Assembly (NCBI RefSeq): GCF_007677875.1 | Contig: NZ_VEDO01000013.1 | Span: forward strand, 1-64,000 | DNA length: 64,000 nucleotides | Direction of reading: 5' to 3' | Source: Variovorax boronicumulans | Lineage (GTDB): Bacteria; Pseudomonadota; Gammaproteobacteria; Burkholderiales; Burkholderiaceae_C | Shown here: piece after piece, positions 1-7,703 of the stretch | Layout: each line of letters opens with the position of its first letter | Position numbering within the stretch: position 1 is the stretch's first letter | Made by a program: the position numbers and the translations under genes | Notes under the pieces: generated by a model | What the model was told of the DNA's origin: nothing | What the model saw: only the letters and a program-made list of their open reading frames with translations | Databases searched by the model: none

Positions 1-316
1 CTGGTGGACACGAGCATCCTTTGCTCCTACCGCGCTTTCAAGATGACTTCGCCGGACGCTTACGCTCGAACGACCGCACTGGAGTGTGCTGCGGTCATCC
101 CAGCCATCGTCGCTCGACCATCTTGAGAATCTGGTGCTTCAGCGACCGCTGTCAGCTTGGGCGTAGTGGCGCTGCGCGCCCGTTGCAGCCTCGCGTCATG
201 CCGGCCTGAACGACAGAAGTGCAGCGATTGCTGTTCTCCGCGCCTTGAAGCCGGACTTACGCTCTTGGACCTAAAGCAGTCATCGGGTCACGGGTCGAAC
301 ATTCCACCGCCGAAGG
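1..316. other. No gene recognised at left edge
   Basis: The short open frames here show no recognisable domain and no convincing ribosome-binding site. The stretch lies downstream of the minus-strand helicase gene. I see no clear rho-independent terminator, tRNA or repeat in it. Confidence 0.5.
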
Positions 317-2074
317 CTACACCTCAAAGCAACGATCAGCGCCGAACAGCGCCTGCATCCGCGCTGTTTTCGCCGCGGAAGCCTTGCCCATGTCGATCAC
401 AGCGAGCCTCTGTCGCGCCCTGGAGCAGCAGACGTAGAAGACGTTGCGAGAGCGGTTCGCACGTTCTGAGTTCGCCGCGGCGTCAGCGCCGGAAAGGTAC
501 TTGTCGAATGAATAGAAGTTCCACGCAGCGCCGGAATCGTCCAGTACCACCAACACGGTCTCGAACTCGTCACCCTTCACCCCATGCTTCGTTGCGAAGG
601 GCGTGCTGGTCATGAAGAACCGAGCGAATGCAGCGACCTGTGCGTAGGGAAGCGCAAAGAGTGCATCGTACAGCTTCGCGTCCGCCTGCTCTCGCTCTCG
701 CGCGGCTTGATCCATCTCCGCGGTGACGATGGGTTGGTTGTTCCCGAGGCGGATGCTTAGGTCATCGGTCAGCGGGAAGAGCTGGCGATCTCGAATCGTC
801 TCCAGCACCTCCCGGACAGTGCCGGAGCCGCGCTTGTCGATCAGCGTGTTCAGCGCGTCGCGGACGCCTGACTTTGCGGCGCGACTGGCAAGCCGGTGAC
901 CTGCGCCATGAAGCCTGCCAAGCGTCTCGCCGATTTGTCCCTTCTCCCAAGCCTGCGCCAGCGGCTCCACCTTCTCCAGAAAGAAGGCGATCCGTCGATC
1001 GGAACCATCGGTGAGGGCATCTTTGGCGAAGCCGCCTCGATCCGCAAAAGCCTGCAAGAGGTCAGCGAAACCGGCCTTTCGGGCAATCAGCCTATGGGTG
1101 AGGTAGAGCTCACGCGTGCCGTGGTCCGTCAGATCCCAGGTCAAGGCGTCCGTCAGCAGCTCTCGTGCGCGCTGAAGCCCTGCCTCGTCGGCTGCACTCC
1201 CGACTCGGATGTACGCGGCATCGCCTTGCACGTTCTTGTTGCCCGGGATCTGGGTGATGTCTGTCCGGATTTTGTTCAGCACGTTAATGACGCTGAGGGA
1301 GCAGCGGCGGTTCTCACGCTTGACGATCACTTCCAGCGGCGCGGAGAGACCCGCGGGCAAGGCGCCGATCCCCTTGTGCTCGCCGTGGTGATAAATGTTC
1401 TGCAATTTGTCGCCGAAAAATCCCAGCACGACTTTGTCACCGACCAAAGGCAAAATTCGGCCAAGCAGGATGTCGACAACCGCCGCGCTGGTGTCCTGGT
1501 ACTCATCGACAAAGATGTAGGGGTAGCGGCTCGCCACGATGCGTGCCAGCTTGTCATACCGGGCATAGACAATACGGGCGATCGACAGCAGGTCATCATG
1601 AAAGATCCGACCGTCGAGGAACTTGGAGCCCCGGTCCGAATAGTTCACCTCGAGCCGGTCATCCACCTTCGCTTGCAACTCCGCCTGATCGACTCGACGC
1701 GTGCTTGCCGGCGGGAGCGAAGCGTTGAAATCGAGCAGCGCTTGTCGGAGCGCCTGCTGATGAGGCTGCAGCGTGCTCCAGAGGAAGTCGTGGATGGTCG
1801 AGACCCGCACCAGGCTGTTGCCTTGAATCCGCTCGATCACCTGGTTCTTGGCTACATTGGTATAGGTGATGCAGGCGATCTGCTGCCCATCCCGTTTCAG
1901 CCTGTCAGCGATGGGTGGTGCGCACAGCTTCTTGAGACCCTCGACCAGAGAGTACGTCTTGCCCGCCCCAGCACCGGCGTCCAGCACGAAGCTTCGGCCG
2001 TTGGTGAGGCAATCGGCGATGCGCTCGTCCGCTGTCTTCTCGGGCTGTGCCGCGGCTACTGCTTCGCCAACCAT
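317..2074 (-). CDS. gajB: Gabija-type UvrD-like helicase GajB
   Basis: Superfamily 1 DNA helicase of 585 aa. Visible motifs are a Walker A loop GAGAGKT (about residues 34-40), Walker B/motif II VDEYQDTS (about 188-195), a motif III-like GDKLQNIYHHG, a KGDEF motif near residue 500 and a C-terminal motif VI-like YVCCSRARQRLAV. It follows and overlaps by 19 bp an OLD-family ATPase/TOPRIM gene on the same strand. That pairing and order define the Gabija anti-phage system, in which GajB partners the GajA nuclease and is thought to sense DNA ends or nucleotide depletion. From memory, characterised GajB proteins are about 500 aa, so this one is longer, with extra sequence in the middle. Defence function is inferred from family and pairing. 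A general repair helicase is less likely given the overlap. Confidence 0.85.
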   Translation of the reverse strand: MVGEAVAAAQPEKTADERIADCLTNGRSFVLDAGAGAGKTYSLVEGLKKLCAPPIADRLKRDGQQIACITYTNVAKNQVIERIQGNSLVRVSTIHDFLWSTLQPHQQALRQALLDFNASLPPASTRRVDQAELQAKVDDRLEVNYSDRGSKFLDGRIFHDDLLSIARIVYARYDKLARIVASRYPYIFVDEYQDTSAAVVDILLGRILPLVGDKVVLGFFGDKLQNIYHHGEHKGIGALPAGLSAPLEVIVKRENRRCSLSVINVLNKIRTDITQIPGNKNVQGDAAYIRVGSAADEAGLQRARELLTDALTWDLTDHGTRELYLTHRLIARKAGFADLLQAFADRGGFAKDALTDGSDRRIAFFLEKVEPLAQAWEKGQIGETLGRLHGAGHRLASRAAKSGVRDALNTLIDKRGSGTVREVLETIRDRQLFPLTDDLSIRLGNNQPIVTAEMDQAAREREQADAKLYDALFALPYAQVAAFARFFMTSTPFATKHGVKGDEFETVLVVLDDSGAAWNFYSFDKYLSGADAAANSERANRSRNVFYVCCSRARQRLAVIDMGKASAAKTARMQALFGADRCFEV

Positions 2075-4071
2075 TCGAGCCCCTCTCGGATGTACTTGGG
2101 TGTTGCCCAGCCGCTGTTGGCCAGAAGATCAAGCGCGAAGTCGACCTTCGGCAGGCTGACCGCATAGGCGTCGGCGGTCAGAGCCGCGGCGTCCGCATGG
2201 GTGAAGGTGTCGCCGGTGGCGAGCAACTTGGCCTTGTTGGCGAGCAGCCACGCCGCATTCGCATACACGAAGGCCTCTTCGAAGCTCCGTGCACAAGGTT
2301 GGCCAGCGGCTTCGGCGATTTGGTAGGCGACTCGAACGCGGCCAGAGGTCTTCTCTGCTTCACCAGCTGCCATCAGCTTGGGCAGTTCGGCACTGCCCGG
2401 CAACCACTTCGACAGGGTCGCATTGCTACTCGCGTGGCCGTTGGCGACCGGCGTCTTCTTCTTGGTGGTGCCGTCGATCGAGTCCAGATCGGTGATCACC
2501 AGCGCCGGCAGTTGCAGGAACTCGATCAGCTTCCGGAAGAGATGCGCGTACGCGCCACCTACCTCCACCGTACAAACATAGGTCGAAGTGAGCTTGTCGC
2601 GAAGTGCGGCTTCGAGTGCCGCGATCAGTCGAGGCAAGAGCATGCGCTCCACCTGCCCTTCGATGAACACGAGCTTGTCGGCAAAGAACACGTCGCATCG
2701 CGTCGTCGTGAGGTACTTCCGAAGAAACTCCATCGCGGTCCTCTCGGGGTCGGTCTTCGCCGAAGCCTCGAAGGACAGCAAGTCCTTGATCTCGACTGTG
2801 CCCTTGTTGCGCCGGAAGTAGCGAATCGGCGCGAAGCCGCAGTTGGCCGCCATGTGCGACGAATGCGTGGTCAGCAACAGCTGCACGCCAGTCTCGCCGG
2901 CCGCGGGTGCAAGGAACTCGCTGACCTTCTGCACGAACACCGCCTGCATCTGGGGATGCATGTGGACTTCCGGCTCCTCCACGACCACCAGGTGTACGCG
3001 CGGACGGTGCTCAGGGTCTGACTCGACGTCCTCACGGAACGACTTCAAACACAGGACGATGTAGATCAGGTTCTTGAACCCGAGACCGTTATAGCGTTCA
3101 GGCAACTCGAAGGCTTGATCGATCGCCGCCGCGGCGCCGTCGGCCGGCAACCCCACAGCGGCGATGGCGGCGTAGTAGACACGCGTCGTGTCCTTAAAGA
3201 GCCCATCGGCGCTGAGCTCGGCGCGGACGGTCAGCTTGGGTGACTCGGGGTGGCCAAACTTCGCGAGGCCCTTCATGAGGCCATCAAATGCCTTGACGTA
3301 CTGGGGGCCAAGCGCCGTGGACTGCTCTCGCAGCGTCTTCTCAAGCGCCTTGAAGTCGCTGGGCGCGTCGACCTTGTAGCGCCGCTCGTAGTGGGCGTGG
3401 AGCAAGGTCGATAAGCGCGTAGCCTTGCCCTCCTCACGATCGTCGATGTGGCGCTGCGCACTGACGACGTCGATGCGAATCAGCCGCTGCAGGATGCCGC
3501 GGTCGGGCAACCTCTCAGCTTGAGCGCCGTCAGGGCTCAGCTTGAACTGATCGAGCTTGTAGTGGTCGTGCAGCGTGACGCCAAGGTAGTCGGCGAAGGA
3601 CTGGTCATCGTCACGATCTTTAAGGTACGCCTGCGCCAGTTGCTGGGGGTTTGCAGGCCCGAATCGGATCTCGACGGTGACGGTCGTGGACGCATCCTCC
3701 AGGTCCATCAGCAGTTCGCCTGCGAGTGCCAGATCTGGACCAGTGTCGTCGTAGTCGAACTTCAGTTGCAGCGACAAGACCGGCAGCGCAGGCAGTGGCG
3801 GCGGCTCAGCAGCTGGAGCTTCACCCGCGGCTGCCGCCGTCAGGACGTGTGTCTCGAACTTCACGAAGGCGTCACGGCAGCCAAGGGAAAAGTCGTTGAT
3901 CGACAGCTGCTTGATCGGCCTTTGCAGAAACGCCAGCATGGCCTCGATGGTCGAGGTCTTTCCGCTGTTGTTGGGGCCCACCAGGATCGTCGTGATGCCC
4001 GTCGTGTCCAGCCGCATGCGCGCGTCCTGCAGCAGCCGGAAGTTCTTGATGACTATTTCGGACAGCTTCAT
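2056..4071 (-). CDS. gajA: Gabija-type OLD-family ATP-dependent endonuclease GajA
   Basis: Protein of 671 aa with an N-terminal ABC-type ATPase and a C-terminal TOPRIM nuclease domain. Visible: Walker A GPNNSGKTST (about residue 32), Walker B VVVEEPEVHMHPQ (about 364), an H-loop-like LLTTHSSHMA, a TOPRIM glutamate in FIEGQVE (about 467) and the TOPRIM acidic pair in ITDLDSIDG (about 528). This is the OLD architecture. Combined with the overlapping UvrD-like gene it is a class 2 OLD, or Gabija GajA, which nicks foreign DNA when nucleotide levels fall. I chose the ATG at 4071 because MKLSEIVIKNF is the usual start of the ATPase fold. An in-frame ATG at 4110 would add 13 charged residues. First gene of the pair, with an IS scar 0.5 kb upstream. 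Confidence 0.87.
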   Translation of the reverse strand: MKLSEIVIKNFRLLQDARMRLDTTGITTILVGPNNSGKTSTIEAMLAFLQRPIKQLSINDFSLGCRDAFVKFETHVLTAAAAGEAPAAEPPPLPALPVLSLQLKFDYDDTGPDLALAGELLMDLEDASTTVTVEIRFGPANPQQLAQAYLKDRDDDQSFADYLGVTLHDHYKLDQFKLSPDGAQAERLPDRGILQRLIRIDVVSAQRHIDDREEGKATRLSTLLHAHYERRYKVDAPSDFKALEKTLREQSTALGPQYVKAFDGLMKGLAKFGHPESPKLTVRAELSADGLFKDTTRVYYAAIAAVGLPADGAAAAIDQAFELPERYNGLGFKNLIYIVLCLKSFREDVESDPEHRPRVHLVVVEEPEVHMHPQMQAVFVQKVSEFLAPAAGETGVQLLLTTHSSHMAANCGFAPIRYFRRNKGTVEIKDLLSFEASAKTDPERTAMEFLRKYLTTTRCDVFFADKLVFIEGQVERMLLPRLIAALEAALRDKLTSTYVCTVEVGGAYAHLFRKLIEFLQLPALVITDLDSIDGTTKKKTPVANGHASSNATLSKWLPGSAELPKLMAAGEAEKTSGRVRVAYQIAEAAGQPCARSFEEAFVYANAAWLLANKAKLLATGDTFTHADAAALTADAYAVSLPKVDFALDLLANSGWATPKYIREGLEWLAKQ

Positions 4072-4121
4072 GCGTTCTCGCTTTCTCTGATCGTCGCGGG
4101 CGCTGCGCATCCCCTGAACGA

Positions 4122-4391
4122 CTAAGCCTTAATCGGCGGGTGGTTGACCTTGTTCCTATCAGCCGCCCTGAACGCAATGCCGTCAGGTACGCGACCGCAG
4201 ACCGCAACCCATTCCGGTTCCAGGTCCTTCTCGACCGTCAACCGAACGGTCAGAACGCGCTCCAGGTCGTCGTCCGGCCCATCGGCGAGCTGTCGGGCCA
4301 CTGCGTCCCAGCCCCTGAGGATGTTGCCGCACTTGTTGAGCGGCGAGCACATGCAGCCTTGTGTCTGCGCATCATAGATACATCTTGTCAC
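4122..4391 (-). CDS. Small hypothetical ORF upstream of gajA
   Basis: An 89-aa open frame ending about 50 bp before the gajA start on the same strand. It has no recognised domain. The cysteine-containing N-terminus (CIYDAQTQGCMCSPLNKCG) and charged middle are not typical of a random high-GC frame, but no clear ribosome-binding site was seen. It could be a small leader gene of the defence operon, a remnant from the transposon junction, or non-coding. Low confidence. Confidence 0.25.
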   Translation of the reverse strand: MTRCIYDAQTQGCMCSPLNKCGNILRGWDAVARQLADGPDDDLERVLTVRLTVEKDLEPEWVAVCGRVPDGIAFRAADRNKVNHPPIKA

Positions 4392-4618
4392 GTAGACGCT
4401 GAGGCGCCGCGCAGACCATCATCAGAATTGCTAGATCGGCACATCCGGAAAGCCGGAACTAAGGCTCCGGGCTCTTTTGGCACGTCCCGCCCGGTGAGCC
4501 GCACAACGGCGTTAACTGTCCTCACGTGCGTTAGGCCTAGCTAGTCGCTGCGCCCCGCAAATCGTCGGCGAAGCCCGGACCGACATGGCTGGCCGAAAGC
4601 AGGGCACGAACTGGCCAG

Positions 4619-4867
4619 ATGCAGGTCGTGGTCTGGCGACGCAATCTCGATCAGGGCCGCTTGCAGGCGCGCGACAGCGGGAAAGAAGAACAGCCCAAGA
4701 TGAAGCCAGAACGACGCTCTGCGACACCGTCGAGCACGGTCGTTGTCGATGCGGAGAAAACCCTGCGGGAAGAGAACGAACGACTGCGCGCGGAGGTCGC
4801 GTACCTAAAAAAATTGCAGGCCTTGATCCGGTCGAAGAGGTCAGCTGCGCCGACAAAGCGCGCCTGA
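4619..4867 (+). pseudogene. Truncated IS3-family OrfA (C-terminal coiled-coil part)
   Basis: Frame of 82 aa. Its last half (LREENERLRAEVAYLKKLQALI) is the leucine-zipper end typical of IS150-group OrfA, which oligomerises the transposase. The N-terminal helix-turn-helix domain that binds the terminal repeats is not recognisable upstream in this frame, so the gene is a 5'-truncated remnant. It overlaps orfB in the -1 frame, as usual for the family. Confidence 0.6.
4807..4813 (+). other. Programmed -1 ribosomal frameshift site (A7)
   Basis: Seven adenines in the register A AAA AAA relative to orfA. A -1 slip here moves ribosomes from the orfA frame into the orfB frame, giving the OrfAB transposase fusion. 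The position, inside the YLKK codons, matches IS3-family practice. Confidence 0.7.
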
Positions 4868-5706
4868 TTGCCGGGTTGAGGCATGACCATAAATTGGCGG
4901 ACCTGTTGCACGTCGCGGGCCTGCCGCGCAGCACGTTCTACTACCAATGCCAGGCGACCAAGCGCGCCGACCAGCAACGTGCCGTGGAAGCCAGGATTCG
5001 CACTGTCTACGATGAGCACAAGGGCCGCTACGGCTACCGGCGGATCACGGCCGTGCTGTGCAATTCGATGGCGGAACCGATCAACCACAAGTGCGTGCAG
5101 CGTCTGATGCAGAAGATGGGGCTGCGCGCGTTGATTCGGGCGAAGAAGCGCTCCCGGCATGTTCCGGGCATGAGCGATGAGCACGTCCCCAACGTTCTGC
5201 AGCGCGACTTCTGCGCGAGCGCGCCAAACCAGAAGTGGGCGACCGATGTCACCGAGTTCAATGTGAACGGCCACAAGCTCTACTTGTCGGCCTGCATGGA
5301 CCTGTACAACGGCGAGATCGTCGCGTACCGCATGGCAAGGCGCCCGGTCTTCGAGATGGTTTCCAGCATGCTTGAAGCTGCGCTCTCGCGGACCAACTGC
5401 GCCGCCGACCTAATCGTGCACTCCGACCAAGGCTGGCACTACAAGATGCAGCCCTACCGAGCGATGCTCGCGCGATGCGGAGTCAAGCAAAGCATGAGCC
5501 GCGAGGGCAACTGCTTCGACAACGCGGCGATTGAAAGCTTCTTCGGTACGCTGAAAGCCGAGTATTTTCATCTCGAGAAGCCCGACAGCATTGATGCGCT
5601 CGAAGCGGGCGTGCATGATTACGTCCACTACTACAACCGCGAGCGCATCAAGCTCGGGCTGCAGGGGCTCAGTCCGGTGGAGTACCGATTGAGAAGCACC
5701 GCCTGA
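4807..5706 (+). CDS. IS3-family transposase OrfB (DDE integrase domain)
   Basis: About 299 aa read from the frameshift site. The N-terminal part (LADLLHVAGLPRSTFYYQ, HKGRYGYRRIT) is the HTH_21 region. The rve/DDE core follows, with the catalytic acids in ATDVTEF (codon about 5245), VHSDQGWHY and AAIESFFGTLKAEYF, and the end HYYNRERIKLGLQGLSPVEYR is typical. The reading frame is intact and all three acidic residues are kept, so the catalytic core may be functional. Normal expression needs orfA, which is truncated here. Independent initiation inside orfB is possible but not shown. Confidence 0.82.
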   Translation, partial: KKIAGLDPVEEVSCADKARLIAGLRHDHKLADLLHVAGLPRSTFYYQCQATKRADQQRAVEARIRTVYDEHKGRYGYRRITAVLCNSMAEPINHKCVQRLMQKMGLRALIRAKKRSRHVPGMSDEHVPNVLQRDFCASAPNQKWATDVTEFNVNGHKLYLSACMDLYNGEIVAYRMARRPVFEMVSSMLEAALSRTNCAADLIVHSDQGWHYKMQPYRAMLARCGVKQSMSREGNCFDNAAIESFFGTLKAEYFHLEKPDSIDALEAGVHDYVHYYNRERIKLGLQGLSPVEYRLRSTA

Positions 5707-5722
5707 ACGGCGGCATCGTGAC

Positions 5723-5747
5723 TGTCCAACTTCTGGGGGTCAGTTCA
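5723..5747 (+). repeat. Right terminal inverted repeat of the IS3 element
   Basis: A 25-bp sequence starting TGTCCAACTT and ending GGTCAGTTCA, 16 bp after the orfB stop. It matches the usual IS3/IS150 right terminus. No left partner is found in the window. Confidence 0.75.
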
Positions 5748-5749
5748 GA

Positions 5750-6094
5750 ACCGGGGCGGTTCACTACAGCGCTGCGGCAAAAGCCCAGGTGGTAGCCGAG
5801 TGCGATGAGCCAGGGGCGTCGGTGGCCAAGGTGGCAATGGCGCACGGCGTCAACGCCAACGTCGTGCACCGCTGGCGGCAATTGGCCCGCGAAGGCCAGG
5901 TGAGACCCGCCAACGCTGGCGAGTTCATCGCACTGCCGCTGATGGCGTCACCCGAGGTCTCTCCCGCGTCGGTAGACATCCGTCTCGAACTGCGCCGCGG
6001 CCCAGTCACGATGACGACCACATGGCCGGCCAGTGCCGCAGCAGACTTCGCGGCCTGTGACGTGCTTCCCATCCGCCGTACCAATGTGAATTAG
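5750..6094 (+). pseudogene. IS66-family TnpA fragment
   Basis: The frame beginning right after the IS3 right end reads YSAAAKAQVVAECDEPGASV and then VNANVVHRWRQ, the helix-turn-helix of IS66 TnpA (accessory transposition protein). It ends with DIRLELRRG and TWPASAAA, close to the normal TnpA C-terminus, after which the sequence diverges and stops. The first residues are lost to the IS3 junction and no tnpB or tnpC follows. It is a residue of an older IS66 insertion. Confidence 0.65.
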
Positions 6095-6109
6095 CAGGAG
6101 TCCGCCTAT

Positions 6110-6300
6110 CAGGAAGCTCAAGCGGCTGCTGGCCGAGGCGCGCATGGATATGCATGCGCTCAAGAGCGTTCTGGGGGTAAAGCGCTAGCCCCACAGGCTT
6201 GGCGCGAGGCCATCGGGCAGCTGGTGCGCGAGCACGGGCTGTCCGAGCGCCGCGCGTGCAGGCTTGTGGGGCTGAGCCGAGACAGCTACCGCCTGGCCAC
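6110..6300 (+). pseudogene. Second IS3-family remnant (orfA end plus orfB start)
   Basis: RKLKRLLAEARMDMHALKSV ending in a stop at 6186 is the C-terminus of an IS3-family OrfA. The overlapping frame from 6188 (REAIGQLVREHGLSERRACR, then LVGLSRDSYR) is the N-terminus of an OrfB of the IS407/IS51-like kind. The rest of OrfB is missing where the thioesterase gene begins. This is the third transposon scar within 1.7 kb. Confidence 0.6.
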
Positions 6301-6305
6301 GAAGC

Positions 6306-6737
6306 TCAAGCCTGTCGGACCACCCTCAAGACGGCCGACCCATCCACCACGTGACGATCGTCTACGGTGAGGGTCCCACGCATGAATGCGAGAGACCCCG
6401 TTGCTTGGATTAGGTGTCCCCGTGCAACCACGAAATCTCCATCGCTTGCCGGGGCCAAGAAGCGCATGTCCAGCTGAACCGTGACGCACGGTCTGCGGTC
6501 TAGCTGCTGCCAAGCGATTGCAGACAAGGCATGGTCCAGCAGCGCACTCAAAGCGCCACCATGCACAGCACCCGCTGGGTTGAGGTGCTCGGCGGTTGCC
6601 ACGAACCCATAGGCCCAGCCCGATGGCTCTTTCAAAGTCCAGAGCGGCCCGATGCGGTTCGCGAAACCGGGTAGGTCGCGTTGCTTCCAACCGGCAGCCG
6701 AGAGGCGAGCTGCTTGCTCATCAGATGTTCGCGTCAT
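6306..6737 (-). CDS. PaaI-family hotdog thioesterase
   Basis: Protein of 143 aa, normal for a single-hotdog acyl-CoA thioesterase. The motif NPAGAVHGGALSALLDHA is the central hotdog helix with the HGG signature. The following VTVQLDMRFLAPA and GDFVVARG are the beta-strands of the same fold. It probably releases CoA from an aryl- or acyl-CoA made by the adjacent ligase. The start codon overlaps the stop of the upstream IclR gene by 4 bp (ATGA), so the two are co-translated. Its 3' end lies against the IS remnant but the coding sequence looks complete. Confidence 0.8.
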   Translation of the reverse strand: MTRTSDEQAARLSAAGWKQRDLPGFANRIGPLWTLKEPSGWAYGFVATAEHLNPAGAVHGGALSALLDHALSAIAWQQLDRRPCVTVQLDMRFLAPASDGDFVVARGHLIQATGSLAFMRGTLTVDDRHVVDGSAVLRVVRQA

Positions 6738-7603
6738 CCAGCACCTCCCATCATGCTGGACAGGCTCTGGGCCTCCTCCACCAAGGCCTTGGCGAGCGCC
6801 TGCGTGGTCCCTTTGGGCAATTGATCCGTGACGCCGACTGCGACCAACGCATGCGTCATTCGCGAAGGGGTCGCCAGTACCGGCACCGCGAGAACCGTAA
6901 TGCCGCTCATGTAGTTTCCCTGGTCAAGCGCATAGCCCTGCCGCATCGACGCGCCGACTTCCTTCTGCCACTGCGCGAACTCTGGCGGACTGTCCCAACG
7001 CAATGACCTGAAGTGCTTTTTCAGCTCGGCGTCGGATAGCTGCGCTTGCGCGGCAACAAGCCGGCCCGTGGCGCTGGTGAACGCAGGAAACCGGCTGCCG
7101 ACGTCCACGTAGAAGCTGAACGGAGAGCGCGACCGCGCGACCGCAAGCACGACCAGGTCCTCGACACCGGTCACCTTGACGCCGATCGTGGTGACGTTCC
7201 ATTCGTCCGCAATCCTGTCAAGCACAGGCTGCGCCAGGGCGTGGAACGGGTTCTTCTCGGCCACGCTGCGCGCGAGCGACAGCACGCCTACCCCGAGGGC
7301 ATACCTCTTCGTCCCGGGATCGACCTGGACCATCTGCTCCTCGGCCAAGGCGCGAAGGATGTGCAGGCATGTGCTTGTGACCATCTCAAGCTGTTGCGAA
7401 ATGGTCTTCAACGTCGACGGTTCGGACTGCTGCGCCAGGAAGCGAAGGATGGCGAGCGCCCGGGACACAGCAGGAACCGGTCGAACGCGTGGAGTGGAAG
7501 GGGTTGTGGGTGCTGAGCGGTCGGTCGCCATAGGGTTGCGTTTGGGACGTCCTGAGGATACGTCCCTTTTTCCGGCGAGCAAGCCATCGAAAAACGGTGT
7601 CAC
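6734..7603 (-). CDS. IclR-family transcriptional regulator
   Basis: N-terminal winged helix (AVSRALAILRFLAQQSEPST, then LKTISQQLEMVTSTCLHILR) and a C-terminal IclR effector domain (GVKVTGVEDLVVLAVARS, VGSRFPAFTSATGRLVAA). I chose the GTG at 7603 because it is preceded by AAAGGAGACACCA, the strong leader used by many genes in this window. An ATG at 7531 is a shorter alternative. It is divergent from the acyl-CoA ligase gene, and two palindromes lie in the 100-bp gap, so it probably regulates both itself and the ligase operon in response to a pathway intermediate. Confidence 0.82.
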   Translation of the reverse strand: MTPFFDGLLAGKRDVSSGRPKRNPMATDRSAPTTPSTPRVRPVPAVSRALAILRFLAQQSEPSTLKTISQQLEMVTSTCLHILRALAEEQMVQVDPGTKRYALGVGVLSLARSVAEKNPFHALAQPVLDRIADEWNVTTIGVKVTGVEDLVVLAVARSRSPFSFYVDVGSRFPAFTSATGRLVAAQAQLSDAELKKHFRSLRWDSPPEFAQWQKEVGASMRQGYALDQGNYMSGITVLAVPVLATPSRMTHALVAVGVTDQLPKGTTQALAKALVEEAQSLSSMMGGAG

Positions 7604-7618
7604 TGGTGTCTCCTTTAA

Positions 7619-7653
7619 TTTGTCTATATACAAACCGAAGTTGTATTTGACAA
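7619..7653. promoter_or_regulatory. Tandem palindromes, probable IclR operator
   Basis: Two dyads: TTTGTCTATATACAAA at 7619-7634 (imperfect 16-bp palindrome) and TTGTATTTGACAA at 7641-7653. Both are built on TTGT...ACAA and their starts are 22 bp apart, about two helical turns. This suits a dimer-of-dimers IclR regulator in the divergent promoter region. The second dyad overlaps the candidate -35 box of the ligase promoter. Confidence 0.5.
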
Positions 7654-7676
7654 TTTTAGGCTGCATTTCAAACAAT
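7647..7676 (+). promoter_or_regulatory. Candidate sigma-70 promoter of the acyl-CoA ligase operon
   Basis: TTGACA at 7647-7652 and AACAAT at 7671-7676 with an 18-bp spacer, ending 27 bp before the ATG at 7704. The -35 box lies within the second palindrome, which predicts repression by bound IclR. Confidence 0.45.
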
Positions 7677-7703
7677 GTCTCCCATCGACACGGAGACAAG
7701 CAC

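Larger units (their letters stand above)
4600..5747 (+). mobile_element. IS3-family (IS150 group) insertion sequence, left end missing
   Basis: The right half of an IS3-family element is present: the C-terminal part of orfA, the frameshift signal, a full orfB and a right terminal inverted repeat ending in CAGTTCA at 5747. The expected matching left terminus beginning TGAACTGACCCCC is not found upstream, and the helix-turn-helix part of orfA is absent. The element has therefore lost its left end and is probably immobile by itself. Its right end sits directly against an IS66 tnpA fragment, showing insertion into or beside that older element. The left boundary given is approximate. Confidence 0.8.

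Noticed and set aside
896-2167. 423-aa plus-strand frame opposite gajB
   Set aside because: No domain; it is the complement of a motif-complete helicase gene.
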